This document shows, piece after piece, positions 46,833 to 57,840 of a stretch of DNA of 64,000 bases (its first letter is position 1; every line of letters starts with the position of its first letter). The notes under the pieces were generated by a model. That model worked only from the letters and a program-made list of their open reading frames with translations, ran no database searches and had not been told where the DNA came from. The stretch comes from Sweltsa coloradensis. Lineage: Eukaryota; Arthropoda; Insecta; Plecoptera; Chloroperlidae. The DNA is taken from NCBI GenBank assembly GCA_024449915.1, contig JAMZAV010002033.1, positions 62,001 to 126,000 of the forward strand, in the 5' to 3' direction. A program made the translations under genes and the position numbers.

Positions 46833-47079
46833 CACTAGGGAAACGCCAAAGTCGTTGTTAAACGAGTGAGTGAGCCATGTGTTGAGTACCCGGTAAGATT
46901 CCTTTTATCCCCCCTACCTTGGTCTCCCTACCCTATCACAGGTTAGAGTGGCGCATAATGTCCTTACAGTTGACGCGCCCTTATACCAACATAATTATCA
47001 ATTTTAAATGCAAGTGTTCCCGGGTACTCAACACATGACTCGCTCACTCGTCTAACAACGACTTTGGCGTTTTCCTAGT
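46833..47079. mobile_element. Foldback MITE with long terminal inverted repeats
   Basis: Left arm (ACGCCAAAGTCGTTGTTAAA ... GTGTTGAGTACCCGG, 46840-46894) and right arm (47019-47075, inverted) match at about 93% over about 57 bp, leaving a 120-bp centre. No certain target duplication. Confidence 0.82.
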
Positions 47080-47084
47080 TTAGT

Positions 47085-47165
47085 TGGCTTCGGCGCCCTT
47101 GTACCTGAAATGTGGGGGGAGACATGGGTTCAAACCCCCGGTTGGGAAAGATTTTGTAATTTCTG
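47085..47165 (+). repeat. tRNA-like SINE fragment
   Basis: TAGTTGGCTTCGGCGCCC (A-box-like) and GGGTTCAAACCCCCG (B-box) at about 47128. Confidence 0.4.
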
Positions 47166-48260
47166 GATTGTATTTTAAAAATTATTAAACATGTTTTGCA
47201 TATAACGCAGTGAAGTCTTATCATCTGTCACAATACTATGGAAAACATAGCAAGTACGAAATACGTGTAAAAATTGCAGGGTTTACTCAATATCCGAGCG
47301 GAATTTGGGGGTACCTTGAACATGCAAGATTCGATACACCTTGGGCACTGCTTTTCACGGCCAGGCAAATAACAATAATATTTTTTTCAAAAACAAAACC
47401 ATTGTCGTTAAAATAATTCCTACACATTAGCAGCCGATTTTTCAATTTTTTTTTTGTAGGTTTAAATCGCAATGTATCTAGTTGATTTTGTTAGCAGTTC
47501 TCAGCAAACTCCTACCGGATGTCTGTTTAAAATTTCAGCGCAATCTGTTCAGCGATTCGTCTGGTTTTCGATGTACATGACACACAGAATAAGCGCCATT
47601 TGAGTTGAATGGAGACACTCAGTCGCTTCGCTCCCTCGTTTAATTACATCAAGTTTTAATTTGTTTATTTTTTTAGTATGTTTTGCAGAAAAGCAACTGC
47701 GCAGCAGTGCATAATCTCAAAGCTCCCGGTTGTTGGTTGTTATCAGAAAGTGAGAGCTGCACGCCCTGGATCGAGCTTAGTGCTGAGCTAGCCCCAACAA
47801 TCTGCGCTGCGTAACCACAACGCCAGTACACTAGAATGTGCACTGGAGTGTTCAATGAGGCTGTTATCTTCCTTCGCTGTGCAGATTTACGAACGACAGG
47901 CGCCAGGTCTTCAGTCTTGTCTTGTCTTGCCTTGCTTGCGTTCGTGAGCTAAAGCGCACTACTAACGTCAATCGCAGCTAAAGAATAGTCCGAAGTGCAG
48001 GTGGGGTCGGGACTCGGAGAGGATAATCATCGACTTGTCCACGCATGTAGTCTACCCCCATCAATGGAAGGTTGATCGCTCGCGCAGTGCAGATCTCTTC
48101 TTCGAGGTGCCTCTGTGTGGATCATAGAAGAAGCCACAGGTCTAGTTTTTATAACGTGTCGTTACAAACTCACACACACGGCCAGCATTATTTTGCGCAT
48201 CGTTTATGCAGAGATTGAAAATAACAACCTGACTTGAAGCAAAGCACAGCGACATTTAGG
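47166..48260. other. No gene recognised
   Basis: Includes a tail CAGTCGCTTCGCTCCCTCG near 47620, like the ends near 6240 and 46130, and TCTTGTCTTGCC words near 47920. Confidence 0.45.
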
Positions 48261-48383
48261 CTCGTCGATGGTGTCGACGCCTACGGCGTTGGCCTGGTCT
48301 GCTTTCAATTTCATGTCCCCCACTGAAAATCAGTTATTTTATATTTTATTTATTTATTTATTGATTATGTATGAATGTAGGCC

Positions 48384-48508
48384 TATGTATGTATGTATGT
48401 ATGTATGTATGTATGTATGTATGTATGTATGTATGTATGTATGTATGTATGTATGTATGTATGTATGTATGTATGTATGTATTGTATGTATGTATGTATG
48501 TATGTTAA
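48384..48508. repeat. (TATG)n microsatellite, about 30 copies
   Basis: Long run with one interruption near 48482, followed by (TTTA)n to about 48548. The Tyr-Val-Cys-Met frame it creates is an artefact. Confidence 0.97.
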
Positions 48509-48949
48509 AGTTATTTATTTATTTATTTTTATTTATTTATTTATTTATAGAAACGACAATCAATAATAATGTTTGATATACCTTCGGTTTTGCACTCCCT
48601 GCTTTAACGATTAGCAGGAAATATTTGGCGATATCGGCAAGAATTAAATGATGTCAATATCAATTATCAATATCGTTAACTTAAGTTCTACTGGCCAAAA
48701 CCTGTCACTTGTAATCATCAGTTTCTTTTATTGGTATTCATCATTCATCCATCAATAATTTAAGTATAATAATTCGGACCAGTATGCCTACCCAGTGAGA
48801 TGGTGAGGTACATCTGATACCATAAACATGATGTTGCACATAGTTCAAGAAGAGGTACCAGACAAACTTCAATTGGAATAACAATAGTTTCGCTTATTTT
48901 TTCGTCGAATGGGTTACGATCAATTACAATCGACGGGGCTATAGGAGTG

Positions 48950-49085
48950 AAACCATCACACAGGCGGAGGCCTCGATTATGAATAATAGAAGTCAGGGTT
49001 GCCAGTGGTGGGACTCGATCCCGTGACCTCCCGCATCAGTCTCGTGTGCTTGAGGTGGCACCTCTGCCGATCATGACCCAAGAAA
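48950..49085 (-). repeat. tRNA-derived SINE-like element
   Basis: The minus strand reads TGATCGGCAGAGGTGCC (A-box-like) and GGGATCGAGTCCCACC (B-box), spaced about 45 bp. Confidence 0.45.
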
Positions 49086-49301
49086 CAGCGTCACATTATT
49101 TGCTTGTTGTTCACTTACTCCGATGAGAACCATCCCTTATCTCATCTGGTATGTTCTTGTTATGTTACGCAGTTGCTTCCTTGAAGATGCGGGCGTAAGG
49201 CAAGATGCGACATCTTGGAAGGCCTGTTGCATTGCATACCAGTGACTGGCAGAATGTACGAGCGTCAACACTTCCAGTCGGGGACAGAGCCCAGACACTT
49301 T

Positions 49302-49613
49302 ATACCCTCTCGCACGCCTGGCGGGGGATAAGGAGGGTTAAATATAATTACCAGACTCAATTATCCGGAGATAATATGAATTTATTAGACTACAAAGTCT
49401 CACTACACAATACAAATAATAATAGGACTATGAAAGCACTACAGGTCGTAACCTGGAGGCTGCTCGCAAGAGAACTGGCGTGCTCTACACACAAGTGTTG
49501 GCGCCAACTCTCCCCCTCGACCTTGCACCCTCTGGGCCACCCAAGGATCGTCACACACATCCGAGCCTCTCAGGACACATTCCATCCAGTGACATGTTGC
49601 ATGATCTGTCACA
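49302..49613 (-). repeat. 3' LTR
   Basis: 312 bp. On the element strand it starts TGTGACAGATCATGC and ends GAGAGGGTAT. Preceded by the polypurine tract at 49614-49625. Confidence 0.93.
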
Positions 49614-50194
49614 TCCCCCCCTACTAGATTTTACGAGAACCATCATAACACATTTAATCCTATTACCTAGTTCAACTAAAATCTAAACACACAAAATACA
49701 TTTAAGTTCCAACGAATGCGCATTGCACATAAAAATCAATATGAATACAGGACTTCAATACATACACTAGTGGATTCACATAGAAATTATACTATTTAAC
49801 ATGATAACTCAAAGATCATAGCACATGTCTATTATATATAGCCGAACTAAATCTAAACACTTACTTCATACTCTTAGTTCCAATACGCCCTATCTAAAGT
49901 CTCAACATGCAAAATATTCTTGCTTCTACTCAGAGAGCCTTGCATAATTATGAAACACACGAATCTTATAATAATATAACCTAGAATGTACTTATCCACA
50001 AAACACACTACCAATCACTGTAGGTATAGTCAGTTTAAAACCTCATCTTTATTGTTTATATAATTTGAGATTCTCTATGTTATGGATACCTTTGTCATTC
50101 CCTTCTTCGGACATTAGTTGGTATGCATTCTTTCCCTCGATGGTACAATACGTCCCGGAATAACAAATACTTCCGGTCGCCGACCTTACCCACT

Positions 50195-51300
50195 GCCTCG
50201 AGCTGTTGTTGCCGAATCACAGCTGACAACCCTCCATCCTTGCGTTGTCGTTCAGGTAGCTGGCTCTAGACAAACACGAACCCCTCCGTTCGGTTTTACA
50301 ACTGTTACTAATGGGTTAGTGTACGCTGAGGGCGCTGCTTCTATTATGCCCCAAGCAATCATTAGTTCGATTTGTGCATCTACTGCCGGTCGCTTTGATA
50401 GCGGAATCGGTACGATTTTTGTGAAAATGGCGTCTTGTCTCGTATATCTAAGCCGTGAACGTAGTTAGTAACTCGACCAGGAATGTCGGAAAAAACCGCA
50501 GCATGTTTCTGCAGTAGCTGTGACATGCTTCGCTCTTGGGACGGTGTGATAGGTAGTGTTTCGAGCATTCTTTTTATTTTGGAGGAAAAGTCGTCTTGTG
50601 ACTGGTCTACCTCTATCGGTGTGTCTTCAAGTTCAGTAATAGCGGGACTCTCGATAATCGCTGACACCGTCAAACCTGCCTCCGAACTTGCATTTGGATC
50701 ACTAGCAAAACAAAAGTTTATTCTGTGTCTCGGCTGTCCCTGTCCAACTGTCATGCATCTGTCATCAAAGTCAAGTTCTACTTTATTTTCACTGAGCCAA
50801 TCTGCTCCTATAATCATGGAGCGATGTAGTAGGGGCACTATCAAAACCGTTATCTCATACTTTACATCGTTAATGAATGCAGGCAAATAAGTTTGTTTGT
50901 TTACAATTTGACCTCTTTCATTAAATGCCCCTGCAACTAGTACGCTACGTGCCGGTAACAGTGGCAAACGTTGGAGTGGTCTTGGATATGGTATTCCAAA
51001 ATGTTTCCGAGATACAAGTAATGTCACTTCCAGTGTCAATTAAAGCTAACAATTGTTGGTTGCAAACACTTACAGTTATTTCCGGCGTCTGTCACCTACG
51101 ATGCTGTTGCGTGCGTCGTCTTCATGTCGCAAGTCTTGTTGTGCTACATCATCGACTAACCTTGTAATCACCTGGGTCCTTGCAGATACTTGATAGAGGC
51201 CTACTTGCTGTGTGACACTGTCCTGTTGGTCGACGAAACTCCTTGGTTCTTCATTAACCGGAAACAGAGGAGTTGCCTGTCCAGTTAGTGGTAGTTTCCC
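50195..51300 (-). pseudogene. pol: Retrotransposon pol remnant: protease and N-terminus of reverse transcriptase
   Basis: The protease active site ALIDTGSDIT lies at about 51016-51045, in a different frame from the following block (AFNERGQIV, then IIGADWL). A frame break therefore lies in the protease domain near 50945. The RT approach region follows (HAAVFSDIPGR, then RPAVDAQIELMIAWGIIE and NPLVTVVKPNGG). A stop falls shortly after VCL at about 50257. The catalytic YxDD core, RNase H and most of integrase are absent. A short YLLFRDVLYHRGKE piece near 50150 may be the start of the integrase zinc domain. Confidence 0.75.
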
Positions 51301-52316
51301 TCGCTGTTGTTGTTGTTGTGCATCTCGAGATCCGGAGTTGTCTCTGCCACGTCGTGATCTCCGTCTTCTGATTGTCCTCGCTGCGTGACGCAATTCACAC
51401 GAGCTGCCCCGTCGCGATAACCCTGAGCGCGTCCACCTCTCTCTTCGCGCCAATTCCCTGCAGCCTGTTGAGGACGAGGTCCACCTGCCGCAAAATATGG
51501 TCGCCTTGGAGTCGAACCTGGGACCGTGTTGCCCGTGGATCCGGTCGGACGAGAAGCCTCGCGTTCTCGGCGTCGTGCGGCCGCCTCGTCCAGCCCCCTC
51601 AGTAGGGACAGCATAGCGTCGGGAGTGCGTATATTGGCCGATAGGATGGCTGTCTGCACGTTCGCCGGGAAGAGATACGATATGCGTCGTATCAACGACG
51701 CATCAGACATGTTGTCGGAAACATGTCGAAGCCTGTTCCTCCATGACAGGTAAAACCCTGCCATAGATCCGTGTGTTTTTTTTTCGAAAAAATCCGTAGA
51801 TAATTTTGCCGAAATCGCGTCTTGGGTGTCCTCGGACCAAAACATTTTTTTAAAGTCATTCGAAAACTCACCCCACGTGTTCCAAGACTGGTGGAACGAG
51901 TAGCCCCAGTCCTTAGCTGCGCCAACTAACTGGCGAAAAACCACACCCAACCACAGATTGTCCGGTACACCGTAGTGCCGGAATGTCGACTCCATGTCCG
52001 CTAGGAAATCCATGGGATGAATTTCCCCATCATCCGAAAACTTGGGGTACACGGGTACCATCCACGGTGCAGGCGAACCGGGTACCGCGGAAGAACCCGA
52101 CGCCTCCATCAAGCGAACCGGCGCCGGCGGCGGCGCTGTTGTCGTCGGAGGTGTATTCCGCACCTCCAACGAATCTAACCTCTGCATCACACCCGATAAC
52201 TGAGTCATCATCTCACGTATGAGATTAGCCATATTTCCATCACTATCTCCACTTTCCGCACTCGGCAACGCGGAAGACTCCTGGCTGTCCGAAGTGTGCG
52301 TACGCGTTCGCGGCAT
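51285..52316 (-). CDS. gag: Retrotransposon gag
   Basis: An open frame of 343 codons from the Met at 52316 (MPRTRTHTSDS), with an upstream in-frame Met at 52367 less likely. The capsid-like part has PKFSDDGEIHPMDFLADMES and then SWNTWGEFSNDFKKMFW, the W-x-x-F-x-x-x-F pattern of retrotransposon gag domains, and later YLSWRNRLRHV. The C-terminal third is rich in Arg, Gly and Gln. No CCHC zinc knuckle is seen. The frame is intact, so the copy could still supply gag. Confidence 0.88.
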   Translation of the reverse strand: MPRTRTHTSDSQESSALPSAESGDSDGNMANLIREMMTQLSGVMQRLDSLEVRNTPPTTTAPPPAPVRLMEASGSSAVPGSPAPWMVPVYPKFSDDGEIHPMDFLADMESTFRHYGVPDNLWLGVVFRQLVGAAKDWGYSFHQSWNTWGEFSNDFKKMFWSEDTQDAISAKLSTDFFEKKTHGSMAGFYLSWRNRLRHVSDNMSDASLIRRISYLFPANVQTAILSANIRTPDAMLSLLRGLDEAAARRREREASRPTGSTGNTVPGSTPRRPYFAAGGPRPQQAAGNWREERGGRAQGYRDGAARVNCVTQRGQSEDGDHDVAETTPDLEMHNNNNSEGNYH

Positions 52317-52525
52317 AGTCACAATAACACAGAACACTGAAATTTCACTGATCAGAAAATATTTCACACGGATGTAACATGTACAACGAAATGTTCACGG
52401 GAGCCGTAGCGAACACCGCAGCAGTCGAAAAAGTTCACAAAACAAAATGTACGTAACACGGATGTAAAAAATGTCTTTAACCAATTGTTCACGGGAGCCG
52501 TAGCAAACACCGAAGCGGTTCTTAT

Positions 52526-52540
52526 TGTTGGGCGCCAAAT
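52526..52540 (-). other. Primer-binding site of the LTR retrotransposon
   Basis: TTTGGCGCCCAACA directly after the 5' LTR; TGGCGCC starts are usual for tRNA-primed Ty3/gypsy elements. Confidence 0.8.
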
Positions 52541-52850
52541 ATACCCTCTCGCACGCCTGGCGGGGGATAAGAAGGGTTAAATATAATTACCAGACTCAAT
52601 TATCCGGAGATAATATGAATTTATTAGACATCGAAGTCTCACTACACAATACAAATAATAATAGGACTATGAAAGCACTACAGGTCGTAACCTGGAGGCT
52701 GCTCGCAAGAGACTGGCGTGCCCTACACACATGTGTTGGCGCCAACTCTCCCCCTCGAGCTTGCACCCTCTGGGCCACCCAAGGATCGTCACACACATCC
52801 GGCCTCTCAGGACACATTCCATCCAGTGACATGTTGCATGATCTGTCACA
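52541..52850 (-). repeat. 5' LTR
   Basis: 310 bp, differing from the 3' LTR at only a few positions. Followed on the element strand by TTTGGCGCCCAACA, the primer-binding site. Confidence 0.93.
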
Positions 52851-52921
52851 ACTTTGAAGAACTTTGAGCGATGGTATTGCTAGGCCTACAGTTTTTACAA
52901 TAAGATCCGCACTCCGCAGTG

Positions 52922-53000
52922 TTCTAACGGTTGGGTTGGGCTACAGGTGAAAGCCAATGGACACGGGTTCGAATCCCATCCCTTATAGGTTACAATCGCC
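52922..53000 (+). repeat. tRNA-like SINE fragment next to the LTR element
   Basis: Perfect B-box GGGTTCGAATCCCATCCC at about 52965. The A-box is poor. Confidence 0.4.
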
Positions 53001-53082
53001 CTTCATTCGCTCTATCAACAGCACCATGCACTCGCACCTCACAAGTCTTTGAAGCATACCTGAAGGGCTAGTAGTACTTTTA

Positions 53083-53101
53083 TCGGGGGGGGGGGGGGGG
53101 A
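53083..53101. repeat. Poly-G run
   Basis: 18-19 consecutive G. The length is likely uncertain. Confidence 0.9.
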
Positions 53102-53780
53102 TCGATAATCGTCTTGAAAGTGTCTTCAAACACAGAAATCCTCCCCTCCCCCCTCACGTGGCTCATTATTCAAAAGTGACTTTGCTCTTGTGTCTATTGT
53201 TCCGTTCCATTATTTTTCGGCCAAGTGACCTTATCGAGTGCACCAATTATTACGCAAGAAGCATGCATGGAAAAGTTTCGAAAAGTGATAATAGATCTTT
53301 TCTCCGCCTCTTGAGGTGTGTAGTGTAGATATGATTAGAGAGTGCAACAAATTAAAAACGTGATCGTGTGTACTGTGTACCCTCAAAGTGTTGGTTCATG
53401 TGGAAAGAAGCATGGCCACAACACAAAGTGAGTCTTTGTGGAGGGAGCACTCCACCTCGCATTATGTAGACGCTGTTTTTATTGATTTATTGACATACAG
53501 ACACAACCTTTAAATTCTTTCGAGCTCGATAAGATAGGATTAGAATTTATGTAACCAGTAACACAGTGAGGTCTTTGATAGTGCAGCGAGTAGAGGCTAG
53601 GCCGGTCGCAAGATGCGCAGAATCTAGCCATGCATGGCAGGTACAGGTAAAGCCTCCCTTACTTCCTCCCATCTGTGTGACTCCCGTACTTTTCTCCAGA
53701 CGTGTGTGTGGTGTATCGGCGAGTTGTAGCGAAATAATTACTCGATTACTCCCACTTTGTGGATGAATGGCAACTAAATA
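53102..53780. other. No gene recognised
   Basis: Mixed sequence without clear exons or element ends. Confidence 0.45.
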
Positions 53781-53789
53781 TTTATTACT

Positions 53790-53978
53790 GGAAAAGTAAA
53801 GTATTGTGACAAGTAAAGTAATGTGACAAGACAAGTACTGTGACAAGACAAGTACTGTGACTATAGACAAGTCAAGTATTAGGACAAGGCAAATCAAGTA
53901 TTGTGACAAGACAAGTAAAGTATTATGACAAGACAAATCAAGTATTGTGACAAGACAACTCAAGACAAGACAAAACAG
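53790..53978. repeat. Minisatellite, unit about 17-18 bp (GTATTGTGACAAGACAA)
   Basis: About ten variants of AAGTACTGTGACAAGAC. The Leu/Val/Cys-rich minus-strand frame over it is produced by the repeat. Confidence 0.85.
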
Positions 53979-53979
53979 G

Positions 53980-55480
53980 CGTCTGGAGCTGGAGGTAATC
54001 ACCCCAGGCTCGTGACTGAGAGTCGATGTGGCCACCCGCACACAGCATGCAACTTGCGAAGATAGGACACAGCCCATCAACCATCAAGCCAAGATTTATA
54101 CGTTGCGGGAGCGGGAGAACGTCGGCAATGCAATCTGGAATATTGGGGACTAACTAGCCCACCCAGTCAGCCAATACACGGGCCTTATCCGCTTTGACAG
54201 ATTGCCACTGGACACTGTTATTGCTGAAGCAATCTGAATATGTATCCATCCATGTAGGATCCGGATAGATCCGAGCGTCCGTTCACCCCATGATCCAATG
54301 ATATTCACACAGAGATATCCTTGTACCATGGTTCACCCCAATACACCGTCCTTGTTTCTCTAGTTTGCCAGTCACATTCAATGTTATGTTTGGGGTATTG
54401 ACTAGGAGGGGATTTACTGAAGTAAAGACTATCAAACGGATCGACGATCGTAGTTAGTCGGTAAAATCTCGGCGACCGTGGTGGCTCATGGGTAAAGGGT
54501 AATGCCCCCCCAAGTTAAGTCACCTGAGAGTGGCACACCAGGTAAAACTGATGTGCTGTACCATACGGCGGGTATCCTTGCGAACAAGTGTGTGCATAGC
54601 GCAATTCACAGCTCGGACAACTTACCGCATATGACATAATGTAATAAACGTAGTGGACACAATCTTCTATAGCCAGGCCTATGCAAATACAAGTGCACTT
54701 CCTATAGCGATCTTGCTGTTGCACCACACCAGTACCACCACACCCTCCCATTCTAATTCGTTACACTCATGAAAATAAGCATTTTCCAAACAGTAACGCA
54801 ATTATTTTGAGGAATGCTTAACATTCGACAGCCTAGTGTAATGGTATCATAAAATGACGCGTTCAAAATATTCAGAATCCCAATGCCAGAATTGAGAAAA
54901 AACAGGAAATACAAAAATACCACGTTATGGATGCTAAAAACAACGTTCGACAAACGACGCAATTATATTAGATTAGACACAGAGAATGACGTTAAAGAAA
55001 TACGTAACAAGCAAACTGATGGCCGCAGAGCCAATCCAGAGCGCGGATTCCAGAATGGACCAAACCTCTGTTCGTTCCCAAATAAGCCAAGAACGAAATC
55101 TGAAACTACGGGAAGACGGCGAATCTTATTATTTCCAGCTGTAAATGAATACGAGCATTCGATCCGCCTCGGACACGTTTAGCGGAACAAGAATTGTGAT
55201 TCCCGCAGGTTTTCGCACATGAGCTACGTCGTTTAGTCTTCACACCGCGCGATCTGAAGGGCAGGGCTGCAGAGCCTGCCTAACCGGTTCCTTGTTTTAG
55301 AGCTTGAGGCTAGTTAGACGGAAACCAAAGGGTGCGAGGGGCTCCGAGAATATCGGAGATGATTGAGCAACCCAGTAGCCTAATTCACAGTTTATAAGAG
55401 AGAGAAGACTTTTTGTTCAGTACAACGCACACATCCAAAGACCAAAGGCAGAGTTGAATCCAAGAGATACAGTAAAACAA
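53980..55480. other. No gene recognised
   Basis: Several short frames; the one at 54883-55182 has no known motif. Confidence 0.45.
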
Positions 55481-55740
55481 TGCCACAGAATCGCAACCGA
55501 GTGAGCAGTTTCGGCTTGATTACGTCGAGCAAGTCGAGTTCGCGTTACCTTCAAATTTACTTTTTGTTAATAAACGTAGCAACGCACATTATTTCCACTT
55601 CGCTATTTATGTCAACAACACACTTGGATGCGCCAGTACGCCCACATTCCTTCATATCAGTTCACCTCCCTCTCCCTACACCCTTCATAGTGTATTATTC
55701 AAGTTGCCACTTTCTTCTCATCTCACTCGAGCCGACGTAC

Positions 55741-56087
55741 ACTCTCTGTTCCACGCCAACACGACGCACGGCGTACAAACCTGCTACACTCTGTTCCACG
55801 CCAACACGACGCACGGCGTACAAACCTGCTACACTCTGTTCCACGCCAACACGACGCACGGCGTACAAACCTGCTACACTCTGTTCCACGCCAACACGAC
55901 GCACGGCGTACAAACCTGCTACACTCTGTTCCACGCCAACAACGACGCACGGCGTACAAACCTGCTACACTCTGTTCCACGCCAACACGACGCACGGCGT
56001 ACAAACCTGCTACACTCTGTTCCACGCCAACACGACGCACGGCGTACAAACCTGCTACACTCTGTTCCACGCCAACACGACGCGAGT
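55741..56087. repeat. 45-bp minisatellite, seven full units and a partial one
   Basis: Unit TCTGTTCCACGCCAACACGA followed by CGCACGGCGTACAAACC and TGCTACAC; copies are virtually identical. One unit (about 55923) has one extra A. Since 45 is three times 15, frames stay open on both strands through the array. Confidence 0.97.
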
Positions 56088-56229
56088 TTTAGTGCTAGCC
56101 TGTACAATGTTTTCAGAATACAATTTGTTGTTGACCACTTTTTACAATCCCAATGTTTTAACAACGATTGAGCTCGATCAACAATGTAATCAAAAGTTGA
56201 ATACGAACTTATGTTTCATGCAATAAAAC

Positions 56230-57370
56230 GTGCTAACACGGCAGTGGATGACAAACAGTGGTATTGTCTAAAAACAGTTCAATTGATATTTCGACCGAGC
56301 CACACGTGTGATGATGAAAACCAGATTAATTACCGATTTTCGGGAACAACTCCACGCGTTTTGATGACCTAACAGTCCAATCGAAACACCAAATAATGAG
56401 AAACGTAATTTTTATTTCTGAATTTCATTTTTCATCCCAATTATCCTCAAACGAGCGCTCTATATTTTTCATCTAGCTGTTTCCCAGCATTAATGTTCTG
56501 CAGGCGTCACAATTAAATGCATTCTTATCTTTAGTGTGGTAATTCGTCTGAGAATGCCAAGGCATGGTCCGGACTGGACTGCGATGTTTCGAGCACGCAG
56601 TATCGGACCCGCGCACGCAAAACAAAGCGACGTCAATCATCGTAGAGCGGAGCGCTCGGGGTAGAAGAACCTTACGCAAGCAGATTCCCAAATCACGTCC
56701 GAGGAGGCTCACATACGTCGCTAATACGTCGTATCTATATGTTATCATCTGCGCGTCTACAAGCTGAAGGGCTAACAACGGCACGGGCCCGACACTCAGT
56801 AATACTCTAAATAGAAAATAAAATGCAATTTCCTTGCTTTGAAAAACGATTTCAATATCGTTCTTTTGTATTAGGCCGCGAATTCCTCTTTTGCACATCA
56901 ACTCTTGAATGCATGCAGGTGCGGACTTGACTGGCTCACGTGTTGACGCAGTGGTGTCGGCACGGTCTAATCAGACCGCACGGACGCCGAACAATAAACA
57001 AGCGATGGTGTTGCTGGAATTAGGCATAGGCGGGCGGGCCGCCTTTCAATCAAACCTGAATTTATTATATTTTGTAGAAACAGTTATTTTCTAAGTGGAA
57101 AGTGCTTCCAATGTCTGGAGATTCGGTCGGCGCGAAACGTGCCAGCTTGAAAGCGAGTGGTACTTAGTACTACGCCGAGTCTTCGCCGACACATGCAAAA
57201 TGTGGCGGCGTATTCATTTAGCATCAGCATTAGCCCCGTCAAGTAAAGCGCACTACCATAAAGTGCGTCATTGGCGCCAAGCTCTTCGGGGGTCTTCTCG
57301 CGAAACACTACCGACAACCCTAAGGCGTTGTTGAGTATCTTTACGTCTGGAACATTATACTAATAACTTA
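56230..57370. other. No gene recognised
   Basis: GC somewhat higher than average between 56560 and 57330. Frames on both strands, but none with known motifs. Confidence 0.45.
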
Positions 57371-57371
57371 C

Positions 57372-57600
57372 CAAGTGGTGTAACTACGGGGGCGGGGGGG
57401 TGGGGGGGGGGGGGGGGGGGGGCAAAATGTAGTAGATTTTGTAAACTGACAATAAAAGTAAAACTGTGAGTGATAAGCTTCAATTTTTATCAATTATCGA
57501 CGAAACAACGCTACAACTTGGTAACATAAAACACAATTTACAATGCTAAAAATACCTGCCCCCCCCCCCCCCCCCCCCAAAAAAAAACAACGAGGGTTTT
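57372..57600. repeat. G-run / C-run bounded segment, possible TIR element piece
   Basis: AGTGGTGTAACTACGGGGGCG at the left resembles the CAGTGGCGTAACTAC ends at 32871. Long G (57396-57422) and C (57560-57578) runs flank AT-rich sequence in mirrored order. No target duplication was found. Confidence 0.4.
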
Positions 57601-57840
57601 GCTCGAGGCTCCTACCGTAACCTAACCCGACCTGCTTTTTCCTCGGAACGTAAGTGTTTTATAAAGATGCGCCAGATATATTACACTGTGATGTTACCAA
57701 TATCCTTCATTCGCACTCCTAACTATCCAAACTCCCCGAGAGCTGAGCTCGGAAGAGTATTGGCAGTGGGTACACTGAGTACACACCATTGCTTGGGGTG
57801 AAGATGTGAATAACGTCCAAGGAATTGTCACGGTCGTCAA

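Larger units (their letters stand above)
49302..52850 (-). mobile_element. LTR retrotransposon, two LTRs, pol mostly deleted
   Basis: Complete boundaries: LTRs 49302-49613 and 52541-52850 (about 97% identical), 5-bp target duplication ACTTT (49297-49301 and 52851-52855), primer-binding site TTTGGCGCCCAACA just inside the 5' LTR and a polypurine tract (AGTAGGGGGGGA) just before the 3' LTR. The internal part, 2.9 kb, has a long gag frame, an aspartic protease region in shifted frames and the first part of reverse transcriptase. The RT palm, RNase H and most or all of integrase are missing. The gag and protease-RT order fits Ty3/gypsy. It cannot move on its own. Confidence 0.93.

Noticed and set aside
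48268..48576. Plus-strand frame reading Met-Tyr-Val-Cys repeats
   Set aside because: Translation of a (TATG)n microsatellite.
52960..52980. Functional tRNA gene
   Set aside because: The B-box is perfect, but the A-box is poor and no acceptor stem pairs.
53547..54080. Minus-strand 177-codon frame rich in Leu, Val and Cys
   Set aside because: Created by the ACAAGTACTGTG minisatellite; no signal peptide pattern or domain.
55741..56087. Possible CRISPR-like array
   Set aside because: Units are contiguous and identical with no unique spacers, and the genome is animal.
55480..56226. Plus-strand frame of 248 codons with a 15-residue repeat
   Set aside because: Openness comes from a 45-bp tandem repeat; similar frames exist on both strands and the unit with an extra base changes the reading.
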